Both the position numbers and the translations under genes were made by a program. From Pleurocapsales cyanobacterium LEGE 10410 (GTDB lineage Bacteria > Cyanobacteriota > Cyanobacteriia > Cyanobacteriales > Xenococcaceae), in NCBI GenBank assembly GCA_015207195.1, contig JADEXJ010000040.1:1-42901 (forward strand): a DNA stretch of 42,901 nucleotides. The letters are read 5' to 3'. The notes under the pieces are model-generated. The model was not told where the DNA came from. It worked only from the letters and a program-made list of their open reading frames with translations, and made no database searches. Below are positions 1 to 9,418 of the stretch, piece after piece (within the stretch, counting starts at the first letter, position 1; the number at the start of each line of letters is the position of its first letter).

Positions 1-3
1 ATT

Positions 4-1068
4 TTAAATTTGGGCGATCGCTTCCTCGACAGAAGTTTCTCCCTCAATTAACACAGCAATTGCGGGTAAATAACGATCCATCGTCAGAATATTGAGATAA
101 ACCGCCTGTTTGATTAGGGCAACGCTCAGGCGATCGCCCTCAACATCTATACTGGTTTTGTAACGAATTTCGCCATCATCAAAATCTAGTTCAAAATTAC
201 CGATCGCCATGCCGTAATTGACTCTAGTTATAAACCGAGCGATTTTGTTTCTTTTATCTTCTGGTGCGGTTAAGGGACAGAGAGCATAAAAAACGAATTG
301 TTCTTTGTCGTCGATCGCCCTGGCATAACAGGTTAATCTGCCATTTTTTACCTGGCATTGTAACTGTAGAGTTTCGCCTTCTTCCCACCAATAATAGTCC
401 CAGTTGTCTTCAACAAAAAAGTCGAGCATCACCTCAGAAACTGGGCGAGTTTGTATAGCGTCTTCCCTGTTGAAAAGCTTAATTAATTCTTGGTTTAGTT
501 TTTGGTTGCTGTTGCTAATTTCTGGAGAATCTTGATAGCTTTCTATAGCTTCTTGTAAAAAAACAATTATTCCCTGTAGTGCTTCACCTGTCGAACTAGC
601 AGCGCGATCGATCGTGGTGGGATTGGCATGATGCCAGAGGGTACGATAATAAATATCTTCCTGTTGTATCGTCAGGCAATACCAATTTTCAGTACTGGCA
701 ATACTATCTTCTAAGGACTGACCTTCTTTCAATTTAAAGCTGTTTAGATATTCCGAGATTGCTGCCTCGCTGCTGCCAATTTTAGCTAACTGCGGTAGCA
801 AACTAGGCTTGAGTTCTGCCTCTATTGAAATGTCGAGATCGGTATTAAATTCTTCTCGTTCTAGACTCCCTCTTACTTCTTGTTTAAGATTCAATAAACC
901 ATGTTGGACAACATAAATATAGGTTTCGTAATTAAGTTGAAAACTTAAGCGACAACGGAGTAGCTTAATTCCATGCCGTTCTAATTCTAGTTCGGGATTG
1001 TTAATGACTATAGAATTATCGGCTGTATAAAAAGTATATTGTTTATTTGAAGTAATAGTTGCTGTCAT
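4..1068 (-). CDS. YbjN-domain protein, probable partner of the DUF4157 proteins
   Basis: 354 residues. The C-terminal part (about 215-354) is a YbjN-type domain: it has the pattern VNYGMAIGNFELDFDDGEIR followed by KTSIDVEGDRL and MDRYLPAI. The YbjN family has a fold resembling type III secretion chaperones (family knowledge). The N-terminal 200 residues are a separate alpha/beta region that also occurs, weakly, in the 388-residue protein at 11933-13099 (both have an ENW/ESW ... L-S/T-V/I ... W pattern). The gene is the last of a minus-strand run after the two halves of the giant DUF4157 protein, 130 bases downstream of them. I infer a cargo chaperone or adaptor for that protein; no catalytic motif is seen. 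The ATG is the only good start, and the stop lies three bases from the window edge, so the gene is complete. Confidence 0.75.
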   Translation of the reverse strand: MTATITSNKQYTFYTADNSIVINNPELELERHGIKLLRCRLSFQLNYETYIYVVQHGLLNLKQEVRGSLEREEFNTDLDISIEAELKPSLLPQLAKIGSSEAAISEYLNSFKLKEGQSLEDSIASTENWYCLTIQQEDIYYRTLWHHANPTTIDRAASSTGEALQGIIVFLQEAIESYQDSPEISNSNQKLNQELIKLFNREDAIQTRPVSEVMLDFFVEDNWDYYWWEEGETLQLQCQVKNGRLTCYARAIDDKEQFVFYALCPLTAPEDKRNKIARFITRVNYGMAIGNFELDFDDGEIRYKTSIDVEGDRLSVALIKQAVYLNILTMDRYLPAIAVLIEGETSVEEAIAQI

Positions 1069-1070
1069 TG

Positions 1071-1157
1071 GTTAGTAGTTAGTAGTTAGTAGTTAGTAGT
1101 TAGTAGTTAGTAGTTAGTAGTTAGTAGTTAGTAGTTAGTGATTAGTAGTTAGTGATT
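1071..1157. repeat. Heptamer tandem repeat (GTTAGTA)n
   Basis: Nine perfect copies of GTTAGTA run from 1071 to 1133, followed by the degenerate units GTTAGTG, ATTAGTA, GTTAGTG and a partial ATT. It fills the spacer between the YbjN gene and the upstream DUF4157 gene. It resembles the short tandemly repeated repetitive (STRR) heptamers known from cyanobacteria. The complementary heptamer occurs again at 31305-31380. Confidence 0.95.
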
Positions 1158-1198
1158 GACTATCACTTTCATTTATTTGAAGAGCTTGCGTGTTTTAT

Positions 1199-4195
1199 CT
1201 ATTTTTTGGTTAATTGTGGTTTAGCCTTTATTTTGATGTCAACAGTAGATTTATCGATTCGGACAACTTCATGAGCGATATCTACAGTGAAAATACGGGG
1301 TTGTGAAGATTTTGTTTTAGCTTTTTTGTCTTTTTCTTGCTTCGGTTTAGACTCTTTAATAGTTGCTGGTTCGGGAGTAAAATCTTTAGTTGGGGACTCA
1401 TCGATTGCTTTTATTTCATCAGTTTTAGATTTATTTTCTACAGTGGTTGGCTCGATTTTTTTTGGTTCTTCAGTTACAGGTTCTGGTTCTTTAGCAAAAT
1501 CATTCTTTTGCTGTTTTTTGAGGGCTTTTGTACCCATTTCTTTGGCTTTGTTTTGTACATTCTGAAGAAATTTTTTAATGCCCTTGGGCTGAATTTGTAG
1601 GGGTTTACCTTTAACTTTGATGACATATTCGTAGTTGTTGCCAATTTCAGCAGAACTCACTAAATCGACCAATCTTAATTCAAACTGTCGCCGTACATCT
1701 TCTAATTTGGTTTCGACTACATCTGGTTCGGGAGACTGGTTGACTAGGGCAATAATCACCCGCACGATATCGCCTACCAATTCATCCGATAAAACTTCTG
1801 CTTTTTCTTGTTCTTCCTCTTCTTCTTTGTTGCCAAACAGCTTATCCTTCCAAGATTCTTCTGGTTTGACGGTAATTACCAACTCACCATTTTTGGTTTT
1901 GCTGTCGATATCAAAGTCATTTTTATTACCACCAAAGCCAATTGCCCCAGATTTAACGGCATCGGCTGCTAGGGCAGCACCCAGAGCATGAATCACCCGC
2001 TGTACTGTTTCTCCTTTGCCTGGATTGAGGCTCGATCGCGAGTCATCATTTTTGGTAAAATAATTTTTATGATGGGGATTGCCCTGACTTGAACTACCCC
2101 GATCGCAACTTACTTGAGGTTTACCGCCAGACTGTTGAATTACGTGGGTTAATTCGTGCGCCAGAACTTGTTTGCCCCCAGAGGTTTCGGGCTGGTATTC
2201 TCCCTGACGGAAAAAGATATCTCCACCAACGGTAAAGGCGCGGGCGTTTAAAGAACGGTTCAGGCGATCGCTTTGGGAGTCGTGATGTATTTTGACGGGG
2301 CTAAAATCGTAGCCAAAAGCCCGTTCCATTGGTTCTCTGGCGGGTTGGGCGATCGCCGTTCCCCTACCCTGGGCGCGTTGAATTGTCTTGGTGATGCCTG
2401 GTGCTGCCTCGATGTTTCCGCCACCAATCGCCTTCCGTTGCGCCTTGCCCGAAGTGTCCGCTCTAGCGATAATCTTGTATTTATCGCCGTCTTCATTTAA
2501 CTTTTCTGCCTTAATCGAAGCCAAACCAAACTCTTTTTTTACTGTTGCCAGTTGCGATCGAACCTGCCTGTATTTACCTTTCTTTTGCCTGATGATTTTC
2601 TTGAGTTTCTTCTTGGTTTCCGAGAGTACGTCATCGGCATCGATCAACTTGGCTTTGATTTTCAGCTTGGCTTTTTTCTTATTACCCGATACCTCATCTT
2701 CAACGATTAAAGCTTTCTTTTTATTCTTCCAGTCAACGGGTTTGCATCGTACTACTTTTGAGCTGCGATCGTGCTGCACAACGTGACCGAGTTCGTGTGC
2801 CAGTAACTTCTTACCCGACTGCGACTGGGGGTTATAGTTACCGCGACGGAAATAAACATCCTGTCCTACGGTAAAGGCTTGGGCATCCAAAGAACGACTC
2901 AGGCGATCGCTTTGGGAGTCGTGATGAATTTTGACCCCAGAAAAATCGTGGTTAAAACCAGACTCCATCGAGGTTTGTACGGACTGTGGTAGAGTGGAAC
3001 CGTGTCCTTGCGATCGCTGAATATCTGTTTCTAATTGCGGTTGAATGGTGGGTAATGAAGCAGAATCATTTATTGCTTTGCGACTGACTTTAGTATTCTT
3101 GCTGCTATCTTTCTTCTCGGTTTTAATTTGGGTAGTTTTGGCTTCAACACTATATTTCTTGTTGTTCCAAAACATCTTACCTGGCTGCTTGAACTTGACT
3201 TTTTCTAGCTGATATTTCTTGCCTATTTTCTTGACTTCTGGCTCTACTTTCCTTGGATCGCGCTCTTTCTTCGTAGTTTCGTCGATCTCTTCGGCAGCAT
3301 TTTCTGCCCTATCTTTAGCATCATCTTCCTTATTTTTGCCGATGCCCAACTTACCTTTAACCTTACCTGCAACCTTGTCAAATAGCTTGCCTACTTTTTT
3401 AAATACCGCACCGACAGTTTTATTGATCGGTTTGCGGAGGGTTTTAATTACTTTGCGGACTGCTTTGGGAATAGCACCCAAGCCCAAAATAGTGATAAAT
3501 AAACCCAGTAACAGGGGCAGAATATCTGCCAAAGACTGTTCCACCGCCGTAGCAATCATACCGACTGCGCCAGAAATAACCGCGTGAAAAACATTACCGA
3601 TGGAAGCTAAAACCTGCTTAATCGTATCGATGTTGCTAACAAAAAATTGAACCAGATCGACTACCGCCTTGACGATCTTGATAATCCCCGATGCGGGATT
3701 CATCAAACCCAGCACCCACTGGATACCTGCAATAATAATTTGGGGGATTAAGACATCGCTCATGATAATCCCGATAAACTGATCCTTGAGATCGCCTAAC
3801 CCAGTTTTGATAAAGTCCCACAAAGCGATAATTCCTTGAGCGGGAACAGAAATCAACGCCTTGAAGAAGCTAATCACCAAGCCAGGTACGCCCATCTCCG
3901 TCAGGGTTTCTTCAATATCGGCAAAGGCAGATGATCCTTTTTCCACCGCTAATTCTAGTAATGTAGCTGCCCAGGAGGGTAAGAAATCTCCTGCAAGCTG
4001 GAAGATATAGTCTTTAGTTAAACCGAGAACCTGGAGGACGATATCTAAAATGCCCTTGAGATTGAAGCTTTTGGGGAGCTTAATATCCATCCCCGCCCCC
4101 AGCAGCCAGGTAAAGAAGGCAGTCTTGAGGTGAGTAAAAATATTTTTACCAAAATTTTCAAACCCCTGTCCGATTCCTTTAAACAGGTTGTTCAT
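1199..4195 (-). CDS. C-terminal half of a split giant DUF4157 (eCIS cargo) protein, two HExxH domains
   Basis: 998 residues. Residues about 1-260 are a long amphipathic/hydrophobic helical region (many GLxxLxxFI segments) typical of the body of large DUF4157 proteins. A Lys-rich linker follows. Then come two DUF4157 domains: HELGH at 467-471 after VKIHHDSQSDRL, and HELTH at 680-684 after a near-identical VKIHHDSQSDRL. The tail (700-998) is charged and Lys/Glu/Pro-rich. HExxH is the zincin metal-binding motif, so protease activity is plausible but not shown. The reading frame continues upstream without interruption for 12 codons to a single TAA at 4232-4234, beyond which the 1154-residue ORF is in the same frame; the ATG used here is therefore probably an internal Met of an ancestral protein. 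Its ribosome site is weak (GGCGGG four bases away). It may be expressed by reinitiation, by readthrough, or not at all. Confidence 0.7.
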   Translation of the reverse strand: MNNLFKGIGQGFENFGKNIFTHLKTAFFTWLLGAGMDIKLPKSFNLKGILDIVLQVLGLTKDYIFQLAGDFLPSWAATLLELAVEKGSSAFADIEETLTEMGVPGLVISFFKALISVPAQGIIALWDFIKTGLGDLKDQFIGIIMSDVLIPQIIIAGIQWVLGLMNPASGIIKIVKAVVDLVQFFVSNIDTIKQVLASIGNVFHAVISGAVGMIATAVEQSLADILPLLLGLFITILGLGAIPKAVRKVIKTLRKPINKTVGAVFKKVGKLFDKVAGKVKGKLGIGKNKEDDAKDRAENAAEEIDETTKKERDPRKVEPEVKKIGKKYQLEKVKFKQPGKMFWNNKKYSVEAKTTQIKTEKKDSSKNTKVSRKAINDSASLPTIQPQLETDIQRSQGHGSTLPQSVQTSMESGFNHDFSGVKIHHDSQSDRLSRSLDAQAFTVGQDVYFRRGNYNPQSQSGKKLLAHELGHVVQHDRSSKVVRCKPVDWKNKKKALIVEDEVSGNKKKAKLKIKAKLIDADDVLSETKKKLKKIIRQKKGKYRQVRSQLATVKKEFGLASIKAEKLNEDGDKYKIIARADTSGKAQRKAIGGGNIEAAPGITKTIQRAQGRGTAIAQPAREPMERAFGYDFSPVKIHHDSQSDRLNRSLNARAFTVGGDIFFRQGEYQPETSGGKQVLAHELTHVIQQSGGKPQVSCDRGSSSQGNPHHKNYFTKNDDSRSSLNPGKGETVQRVIHALGAALAADAVKSGAIGFGGNKNDFDIDSKTKNGELVITVKPEESWKDKLFGNKEEEEEQEKAEVLSDELVGDIVRVIIALVNQSPEPDVVETKLEDVRRQFELRLVDLVSSAEIGNNYEYVIKVKGKPLQIQPKGIKKFLQNVQNKAKEMGTKALKKQQKNDFAKEPEPVTEEPKKIEPTTVENKSKTDEIKAIDESPTKDFTPEPATIKESKPKQEKDKKAKTKSSQPRIFTVDIAHEVVRIDKSTVDIKIKAKPQLTKK

Positions 4196-4231
4196 AAACC
4201 CGCCAGGATCGTCTACGAAGGCATCGATAAA

Positions 4232-7200
4232 TTAATCCGCCTTGCTGCAAATTCCTGGTATCTTCTGAATCACTGGTTTTAAGACGCTGAAGACTTCTTT
4301 AAGAATCCACTTCGCCAGATCGCCGATCGCATCGGCTACCTGAGAAATCAAACTAGCATTGGCTGCTTTTAACTCGTCAATTCTCTTGTTAATCTCCGAT
4401 AGACTGGCTTCGTATTTCGCGGTTAAACTATCGACTAGCTCGTTTTGCTTGTCCTTAACGCTCTGTTCCAGACTATCGAACTGCGACTGTACCTTAACAG
4501 CAGCTTCTGCTCCCACTGCCTTGAGGTTGTCGGGTAAAGTATTGACATAGGTTGCAACCCTTTCTTTCCCCCGATTCACTTCTGCCTTTGCATTTGCCAT
4601 CTCCTCTTCCACGATGTCGGCAATGCGGTAGATTCCCTGTTTCTGTGCCTCAATAAAGTCCTGTTTGGCAATTTCATAAATATTGTTTACCTCACCAGGC
4701 AGTCCCGTAAATACCTTATTGACCAACCAGAGGGGAGTATTAAAATACTTTTTGAGAGAAAATTTCACCCGTACATAAGCCCAACCCGTTTTGACAGACA
4801 TATGTGGCAGCCACAAGGGATTTCTCTCCCCGTAGTATTTTTGTTTCCAGTCTGCAAATAATTCCCGCTGTCTTTTTTCAAAAATGTTGTTTGCCCTACG
4901 ATTACTTATGGCAAACTCTTTATTTACCCTTTTATCCATGCGGTTGAGGATACCGCTGACGTTTATCTGGGTTTCGTCGTAAATACCTTGAATATGCTGG
5001 CTGACTTCTGCCCTGGCGATTTCATCCTGAGTTTTCGATTCAGCCTGTGTCGCCTGGACGTTTTGATGCTCCGCCAGACGAGTCTCATACATCTGTTGGG
5101 TGTTGGTGTCTCGCTGCTGCGCCTGTTCCTGAATCGTTTCGTTTCGGCTAACATCTTCCTGTTGGCGAAACTTTTGGGGTGCAGATTGATTGTGTTTTTT
5201 AGCTTTATTTATCGCCCCGCTAGCGTCCACCCCCGCCTCACCCTGGTACTTTGCCATACGGTGCTGGTCGATCTGCACCTCATTGCCTTCTTGGGTAGGG
5301 GCATCGACTAATCTTTGAATTGATAATCCTGGGAATAACTGTACCTGTTTACCTATCGGGGTAAGGCGATGTCTTCGACTAGCTTCGCGATCGCACTTAC
5401 GCTGTAGGGGATCGGCTGAAATTGATTTGGGGTTTATTTGTTGGTGGGCAATATTTGAATCTTGTTGGGAATCGAGATTGCCTTCATTGCCCACCCTACG
5501 AGCTACGTTTTCCGAACCTCCAACTTTACTATCGGGCATCGCCATGACTTTTTCCGCCATGGCATCGGCTTCCCGTTCGTATTTATCCCCAGGTGCGCCA
5601 ACGATTAATTTGGTTTGTAACTTTTCAGGAACGAGATTATCTAGGGCTTCTACAGTTTCGGCTGCCTCGCCTTCAATCTCTTCTTCCGAGGCGGGTTTGG
5701 GGGCTGCTGCACCCGATTCAAGGTCGATCGCCTGACTCTCAATCGGTTCTCCCGTTTCTGCTGTAGCTTCGGTAACGGGAATAACGGTTTTTGGCTCTTC
5801 TACTCCTGGTTCGGGATTTCTAGTGGCAGACTCTTGTAAACCTCCCCCCGCATCTGATTTACTCTTGTCTACTTCTCCTTTGATCGCGCTAGCAGCATTA
5901 GCTGCCCCTTTACCACTAGCAACATCTTCTTGAGTGGTGGGTTTTTCGACACCCAAGGCATTCATCAAAGAACTAATAAACGCCTCGCGATCGAAGATTC
6001 CTGGTTCTTTTTCTCCCGCCTCGTTGGTTTGAGATGCCTGGGCGCGACGCATCTGCTGGTTGGGATCTTCGGCAGCTTCCTGTGCTTCGTTGGCTTTTTC
6101 CTCAGCGGATTTATGGGAACTGTAGGTTTCTCCTACTGCCTCGGCTTGTTGGGTAACGGCTTGGAAAGCAGGATCTTCTTTCGGGGATTTGGGTGGTTTA
6201 CTAGGATCTGGCTGTGGAGGGGCAATTGCTTTAGAATCTTTTGAAGCTGTGCCGTCGTCGGTAGGAGCGATCGCGCCGTCATCTTCCCCCGAATTTTCTC
6301 CCTCTCCTTCGCCCTCTTCTCCTTCGCCCTCTTCGCCCATAGTTTCTTCCACGGCATCTATGGCTTTTTGCTGTTCTTGTTCGGCTTCCTCTTGTTCTTG
6401 TTCTGCTTCTTCGATCTCGGTGGCTACAACTTCGGTTTCGGTGGCTGCTGTTTTTTCCTGTTGGGTTTCGGTGACGCTTGTGGATTCTGCCTCTACTTCC
6501 CCTGCTGCCTCTTCTGCTGCTTCCTCATCCTCGGCATTCTCTGCCACTGTTTCTAATTTATCGGCTTGTCCTTCTGCCGTTGCTTTAGCTTCTTCTGCCT
6601 GACTAGTATCTCCCTCCACCTCATCGAGAGCTGACTGCATTTCTGTTTCCGCTTCCGCCTTATCTTCGGCAATGTCTTCTGCTGCATCCCGTTGGATCGA
6701 ATTGACAGTAGAAGCGATCGCTTTTAAAGTAATTCCCTCGTCTTCATAATCTGCGCGTTGGATGCTTTTAGCTAAAGATTGGGTTTGTACTTTAGCTTTT
6801 TCCTTAGTTGATGCCAGCTTATTAGGCTTTTCTAATTGAGTATCGATGCGCTTGAGTGCCGTATGTCCCGTCTGCTGGATCGTGTGGGTAAGTTCGTGAG
6901 CTAGAAGGCTCTTTCCCGAACTACTATCGGGATTATACTGTCCCGAATTAAAGTAAATATCGTTGCCGTGGGTAAAGGCTTTAGCGTTCAAATCGCGGTT
7001 CATCTGTACCGCCTGATTGTCGGTATGAACTTTTACAGAGCTAAAATCATTGCCAAAGCGCGACTCCATAAAATTACGGGTGGAGTCTGGCATGGAATTA
7101 CCACCGCCCTTATTACTGCTGAGTTTACTTTCGATATTGGAACTAGCAGTAAACGAACCATCTCCCCCATCGCGATTAATCCGCTTGACTCGTTCGTCCG

Positions 7201-7696
7201 AGGATTTTAAAGTAATGCCATCATCTTCATAATCTGCCCGTTGGATAGTTGCCCCAAGAGGCTTGAGATTTATTTCTTCATCGTCTTCCTGACGCTGGAT
7301 TTCTTCTAAGGGCTTGAGACTAATTCCTTCCTCTTCTTCTGGTTCGAGCGATCGCTGCACTGGTTCGGCATCCGACATTGCCATGACTTTCTCTGCCATC
7401 GCATCCGCTTCCTGTTCATACTTATCATCGGGCGCACCCACAACTAGCTTTGCCTGTACCGTAGCGGGGACATGCTCAAAAATAGAAACGTTTTGAAAAT
7501 CTATGCTAGGCGATCGACGCTGCACTCCTGGAGGTGGTGGAGTTCCTGCCGATTTATCAGCAGAATTTAAACTAGCCGATTCTAAATCTGATTCCGCACT
7601 GTCGAAAGGACGCGATCGCGGTAACGCTGTTTGTACCTGAGTATTGGCAGTAGTAGTTACTGTTTGTTGGGCTTGAGCTTTGACCTTGGTACTCAT
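4232..7696 (-). CDS. N-terminal half of a split giant DUF4157 (eCIS cargo) protein
   Basis: 1154 residues. An N-terminal leader contains DFQNVSIF (66-73), then the KLVVGAPDDKYEQEADAMAE signature (83-102). Next are three units of an acidic repeat of the type IQRADYEDDGITLK (about 124-164 and 312-325), and a DUF4157 domain with HELTH at 267-271. Residues 340-690 are low-complexity Glu/Ala/Gln-rich. A second signature VGAPGDKYEREAD (699-711) occurs without any following HExxH, a partial internal duplication. The C-terminal 250 residues are coiled-coil helices ending in an amphipathic stretch. The family is associated with extracellular contractile injection systems. It starts a minus-strand run (this gene, the 998-residue ORF, then YbjN). 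It ends at TAA in the same frame as the next ORF, so it is probably truncated relative to its ancestor. Confidence 0.75.
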   Translation of the reverse strand: MSTKVKAQAQQTVTTTANTQVQTALPRSRPFDSAESDLESASLNSADKSAGTPPPPGVQRRSPSIDFQNVSIFEHVPATVQAKLVVGAPDDKYEQEADAMAEKVMAMSDAEPVQRSLEPEEEEGISLKPLEEIQRQEDDEEINLKPLGATIQRADYEDDGITLKSSDERVKRINRDGGDGSFTASSNIESKLSSNKGGGNSMPDSTRNFMESRFGNDFSSVKVHTDNQAVQMNRDLNAKAFTHGNDIYFNSGQYNPDSSSGKSLLAHELTHTIQQTGHTALKRIDTQLEKPNKLASTKEKAKVQTQSLAKSIQRADYEDEGITLKAIASTVNSIQRDAAEDIAEDKAEAETEMQSALDEVEGDTSQAEEAKATAEGQADKLETVAENAEDEEAAEEAAGEVEAESTSVTETQQEKTAATETEVVATEIEEAEQEQEEAEQEQQKAIDAVEETMGEEGEGEEGEGEGENSGEDDGAIAPTDDGTASKDSKAIAPPQPDPSKPPKSPKEDPAFQAVTQQAEAVGETYSSHKSAEEKANEAQEAAEDPNQQMRRAQASQTNEAGEKEPGIFDREAFISSLMNALGVEKPTTQEDVASGKGAANAASAIKGEVDKSKSDAGGGLQESATRNPEPGVEEPKTVIPVTEATAETGEPIESQAIDLESGAAAPKPASEEEIEGEAAETVEALDNLVPEKLQTKLIVGAPGDKYEREADAMAEKVMAMPDSKVGGSENVARRVGNEGNLDSQQDSNIAHQQINPKSISADPLQRKCDREASRRHRLTPIGKQVQLFPGLSIQRLVDAPTQEGNEVQIDQHRMAKYQGEAGVDASGAINKAKKHNQSAPQKFRQQEDVSRNETIQEQAQQRDTNTQQMYETRLAEHQNVQATQAESKTQDEIARAEVSQHIQGIYDETQINVSGILNRMDKRVNKEFAISNRRANNIFEKRQRELFADWKQKYYGERNPLWLPHMSVKTGWAYVRVKFSLKKYFNTPLWLVNKVFTGLPGEVNNIYEIAKQDFIEAQKQGIYRIADIVEEEMANAKAEVNRGKERVATYVNTLPDNLKAVGAEAAVKVQSQFDSLEQSVKDKQNELVDSLTAKYEASLSEINKRIDELKAANASLISQVADAIGDLAKWILKEVFSVLKPVIQKIPGICSKAD

Positions 7697-7885
7697 AACA
7701 AACCAGACATTATATTTAGCAGGTTACAAGCCTAGTCCTAAAAAATGCGATCGTAAATTAGACTTTTGGCTAGTGTGGTAGAGAATGGGAATTCTGTCGC
7801 AAAAAGTTGAGAGAGACAGAATAAACTTAGGATTATTAAAATAGCGATCAACTAGAATACGAAATAACAAACACTCTCTTACCTT

Positions 7886-8074
7886 ATGAAACCAATAATT
7901 GTCGAAGCTATCTGGGATGTAGACGCTAGGGTTTGGGTTGCCAGCAGTGAAGATGTTCCAGGATTAGCAACAGAAGCAGAGAATATAGAAGTTTTGACTG
8001 CCAAACTGCGAAACATGATTCCCGAATTATTAATACTCAATAACCTAATAGGGAGACCACGAAATATGGTTTAG
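7886..8074 (+). pseudogene. Truncated DUF1902 (HicB-like) antitoxin
   Basis: The first ~55 residues match a DUF1902 antitoxin: MKPIIVEAIWDVDARVWVAS, then SEDVPGLATEAENIEVLTAKL and an IPELL segment. This is the partial RNase H-like fold of HicB-type antitoxins. The normal C-terminus is missing. The frame runs a few codons into sequence that in the +1 frame encodes the end of a HicA toxin, and stops at 8074. It sits between the divergent DUF4157 genes. The most likely history is an internal deletion that removed the end of the antitoxin and the start of the toxin. It could still make a 62-residue peptide, but is unlikely to be a working antitoxin. Confidence 0.6.
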
Positions 8075-8174
8075 TCCACTCACGCAACGTAGATTTGTTG
8101 TTGACAATGCTATTAAATCGAGACACACTGCCAACGCAGTTTTGAAACAAGCAGGATTGCCCAAAGCTTTTTGA
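8052..8174 (+). pseudogene. C-terminal remnant of a HicA-family toxin
   Basis: Read from 8052, one frame off the DUF1902 ORF, 40 open codons encode GDHEIWFSPLTQRRFVVDNA followed by IKSRHTANAVLKQAGLPKAF and a stop at 8172-8174. This matches the end of cyanobacterial HicA/YcfA-type mRNA interferases (a His in the G-x-H core, then F-VVD, then the TAN-x-LKQAG helix). The N-terminal part is absent and no start codon is in frame, so this is a broken toxin partner of the DUF1902 fragment it overlaps. Confidence 0.65.
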
Positions 8175-8334
8175 GCTGTAGTAATCGACCTAAATTAAGA
8201 TTAGTCATTCATCGAGTTTTTCTACCTATTCAATTTTTTTGCAACATAAACCTCCAATTCCCTGCTTGCCAATCCCTACTCCCGATTCTTCTGTGCCAGA
8301 ATGGACTGGACAATTCGGATTTAAATAATGGCTG

Positions 8335-9282
8335 ATGAGAACTCGCCGTCGCCGTAAAGGTTTTGATGAAGAACGCAAAAGACAGCTCAAGCAAGATCTA
8401 AAACGTCATTTTTTGCTGTCGAAGAAGATTGCAACTAACGATAATAATAGCGATCGCCTGGTTAATTCTGAAGCTGCTACTGAAACTAGTTCATTATCTC
8501 CAGAAACGGAGTTAGAGCGATCGCAATCGGGGAATAGTTTTGGCGATGTTTCTATATTCCCCGAACAAAGTATTTCTTCCTCCGAAGAAGCAGCATTAGA
8601 AAATCCTTCTCAATCTGAATCATGGGAATCGTTGTTAAAGCCAAAAGAATCAGAATTTGCCCCCCAGCAAGAGGAGCAAGCAGAAAATGAATCTTTGTAT
8701 AGTAAATTAGGTCTACAACAGCTACAGGAACAAGAAGAAGCCCGACAAGAACAACTATACACAGAACAAACTCAATACCTCTTTGACTTACCCGCAGCCC
8801 TAGAATCTGCCAACCAGGGACACATTCTCGAAGCTTTTGACGAACCTTTTACGGTGTTAGAAGAACTATTGTATATGGCGCAGTGGGAAAACCCCGAACT
8901 AGATGCCCTCCAGCGTCTCTGGCTTGTGTGGGGAAAATGGGAAACCTATTATGCAGCCTGGCATTCGGTAATTAGAAATGAAGCTCGTCAGTTACCAGGA
9001 AGGGGTAGAGAATCTTGGAGCGATCGCTTTCAGGAAAGAGGACTCCACGATCTATCAACCACCCACCTAGAAAGCACGATCCTACGGGTAATGCGCCGAG
9101 AAATAGTTCAAAAATCTGCCCAGGAACAAGAAATGAACAAAATTCCCACTCACCATCAGCTACACTGCTACTTCCTCGGTTTACGCCGACAAGATTGGGA
9201 TGCTACTTCTTGGCAACGTCCGACTCCTAATGGTGCAGATTGGTTGCGGGAAGACGATGATTTGAAGGATTTACTTGTATGA
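8335..9282 (+). CDS. Helical protein with eCIS-cargo-like N-terminal leader, no DUF4157
   Basis: 315 residues, unrecognised family. The N-terminus MRTRRRRKGF is Arg-rich. FGDVSIFP at 69-76 matches the leader of the DUF4157 proteins nearby (FGDISIF at 50-56 in the 595-residue protein). Residues 80-150 are Gln/Glu-rich coiled coil. Residues about 150-315 form a compact Trp-rich helical domain (WENPELDALQRLWLVWGKWE, then THHQLHCYFLGLRRQDWDAT). There is no signal peptide or membrane segment. A decayed second copy of its last ~80 codons lies at 13230-13506. The ATG at 8335 is preferred over the upstream ATG at 8328, which is in another frame. It lies 137 bases upstream of the next DUF4157 gene on the same strand. 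I infer an effector or structural accessory of the same system. Confidence 0.65.
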   Translation: MRTRRRRKGFDEERKRQLKQDLKRHFLLSKKIATNDNNSDRLVNSEAATETSSLSPETELERSQSGNSFGDVSIFPEQSISSSEEAALENPSQSESWESLLKPKESEFAPQQEEQAENESLYSKLGLQQLQEQEEARQEQLYTEQTQYLFDLPAALESANQGHILEAFDEPFTVLEELLYMAQWENPELDALQRLWLVWGKWETYYAAWHSVIRNEARQLPGRGRESWSDRFQERGLHDLSTTHLESTILRVMRREIVQKSAQEQEMNKIPTHHQLHCYFLGLRRQDWDATSWQRPTPNGADWLREDDDLKDLLV

Positions 9283-9418
9283 AGCTATGTACTACATTGC
9301 TTTCTATAAATACGAGTAAATAAAACTTCAGTAAATTTGGGGAAGTAAAATCTAAATTGACCAGATTAGAATTTACACCATAGTTCTGATGAGCATTTAG
9401 TTGAAATAAAAAATAACA

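Noticed and set aside
1071-1157. CRISPR array
   Set aside because: Units are 7 bases and contiguous, with no spacers; a simple tandem repeat.
1287-7496. Many plus-strand open frames opposite the DUF4157 genes
   Set aside because: They are antisense shadows of long, domain-bearing minus-strand genes.
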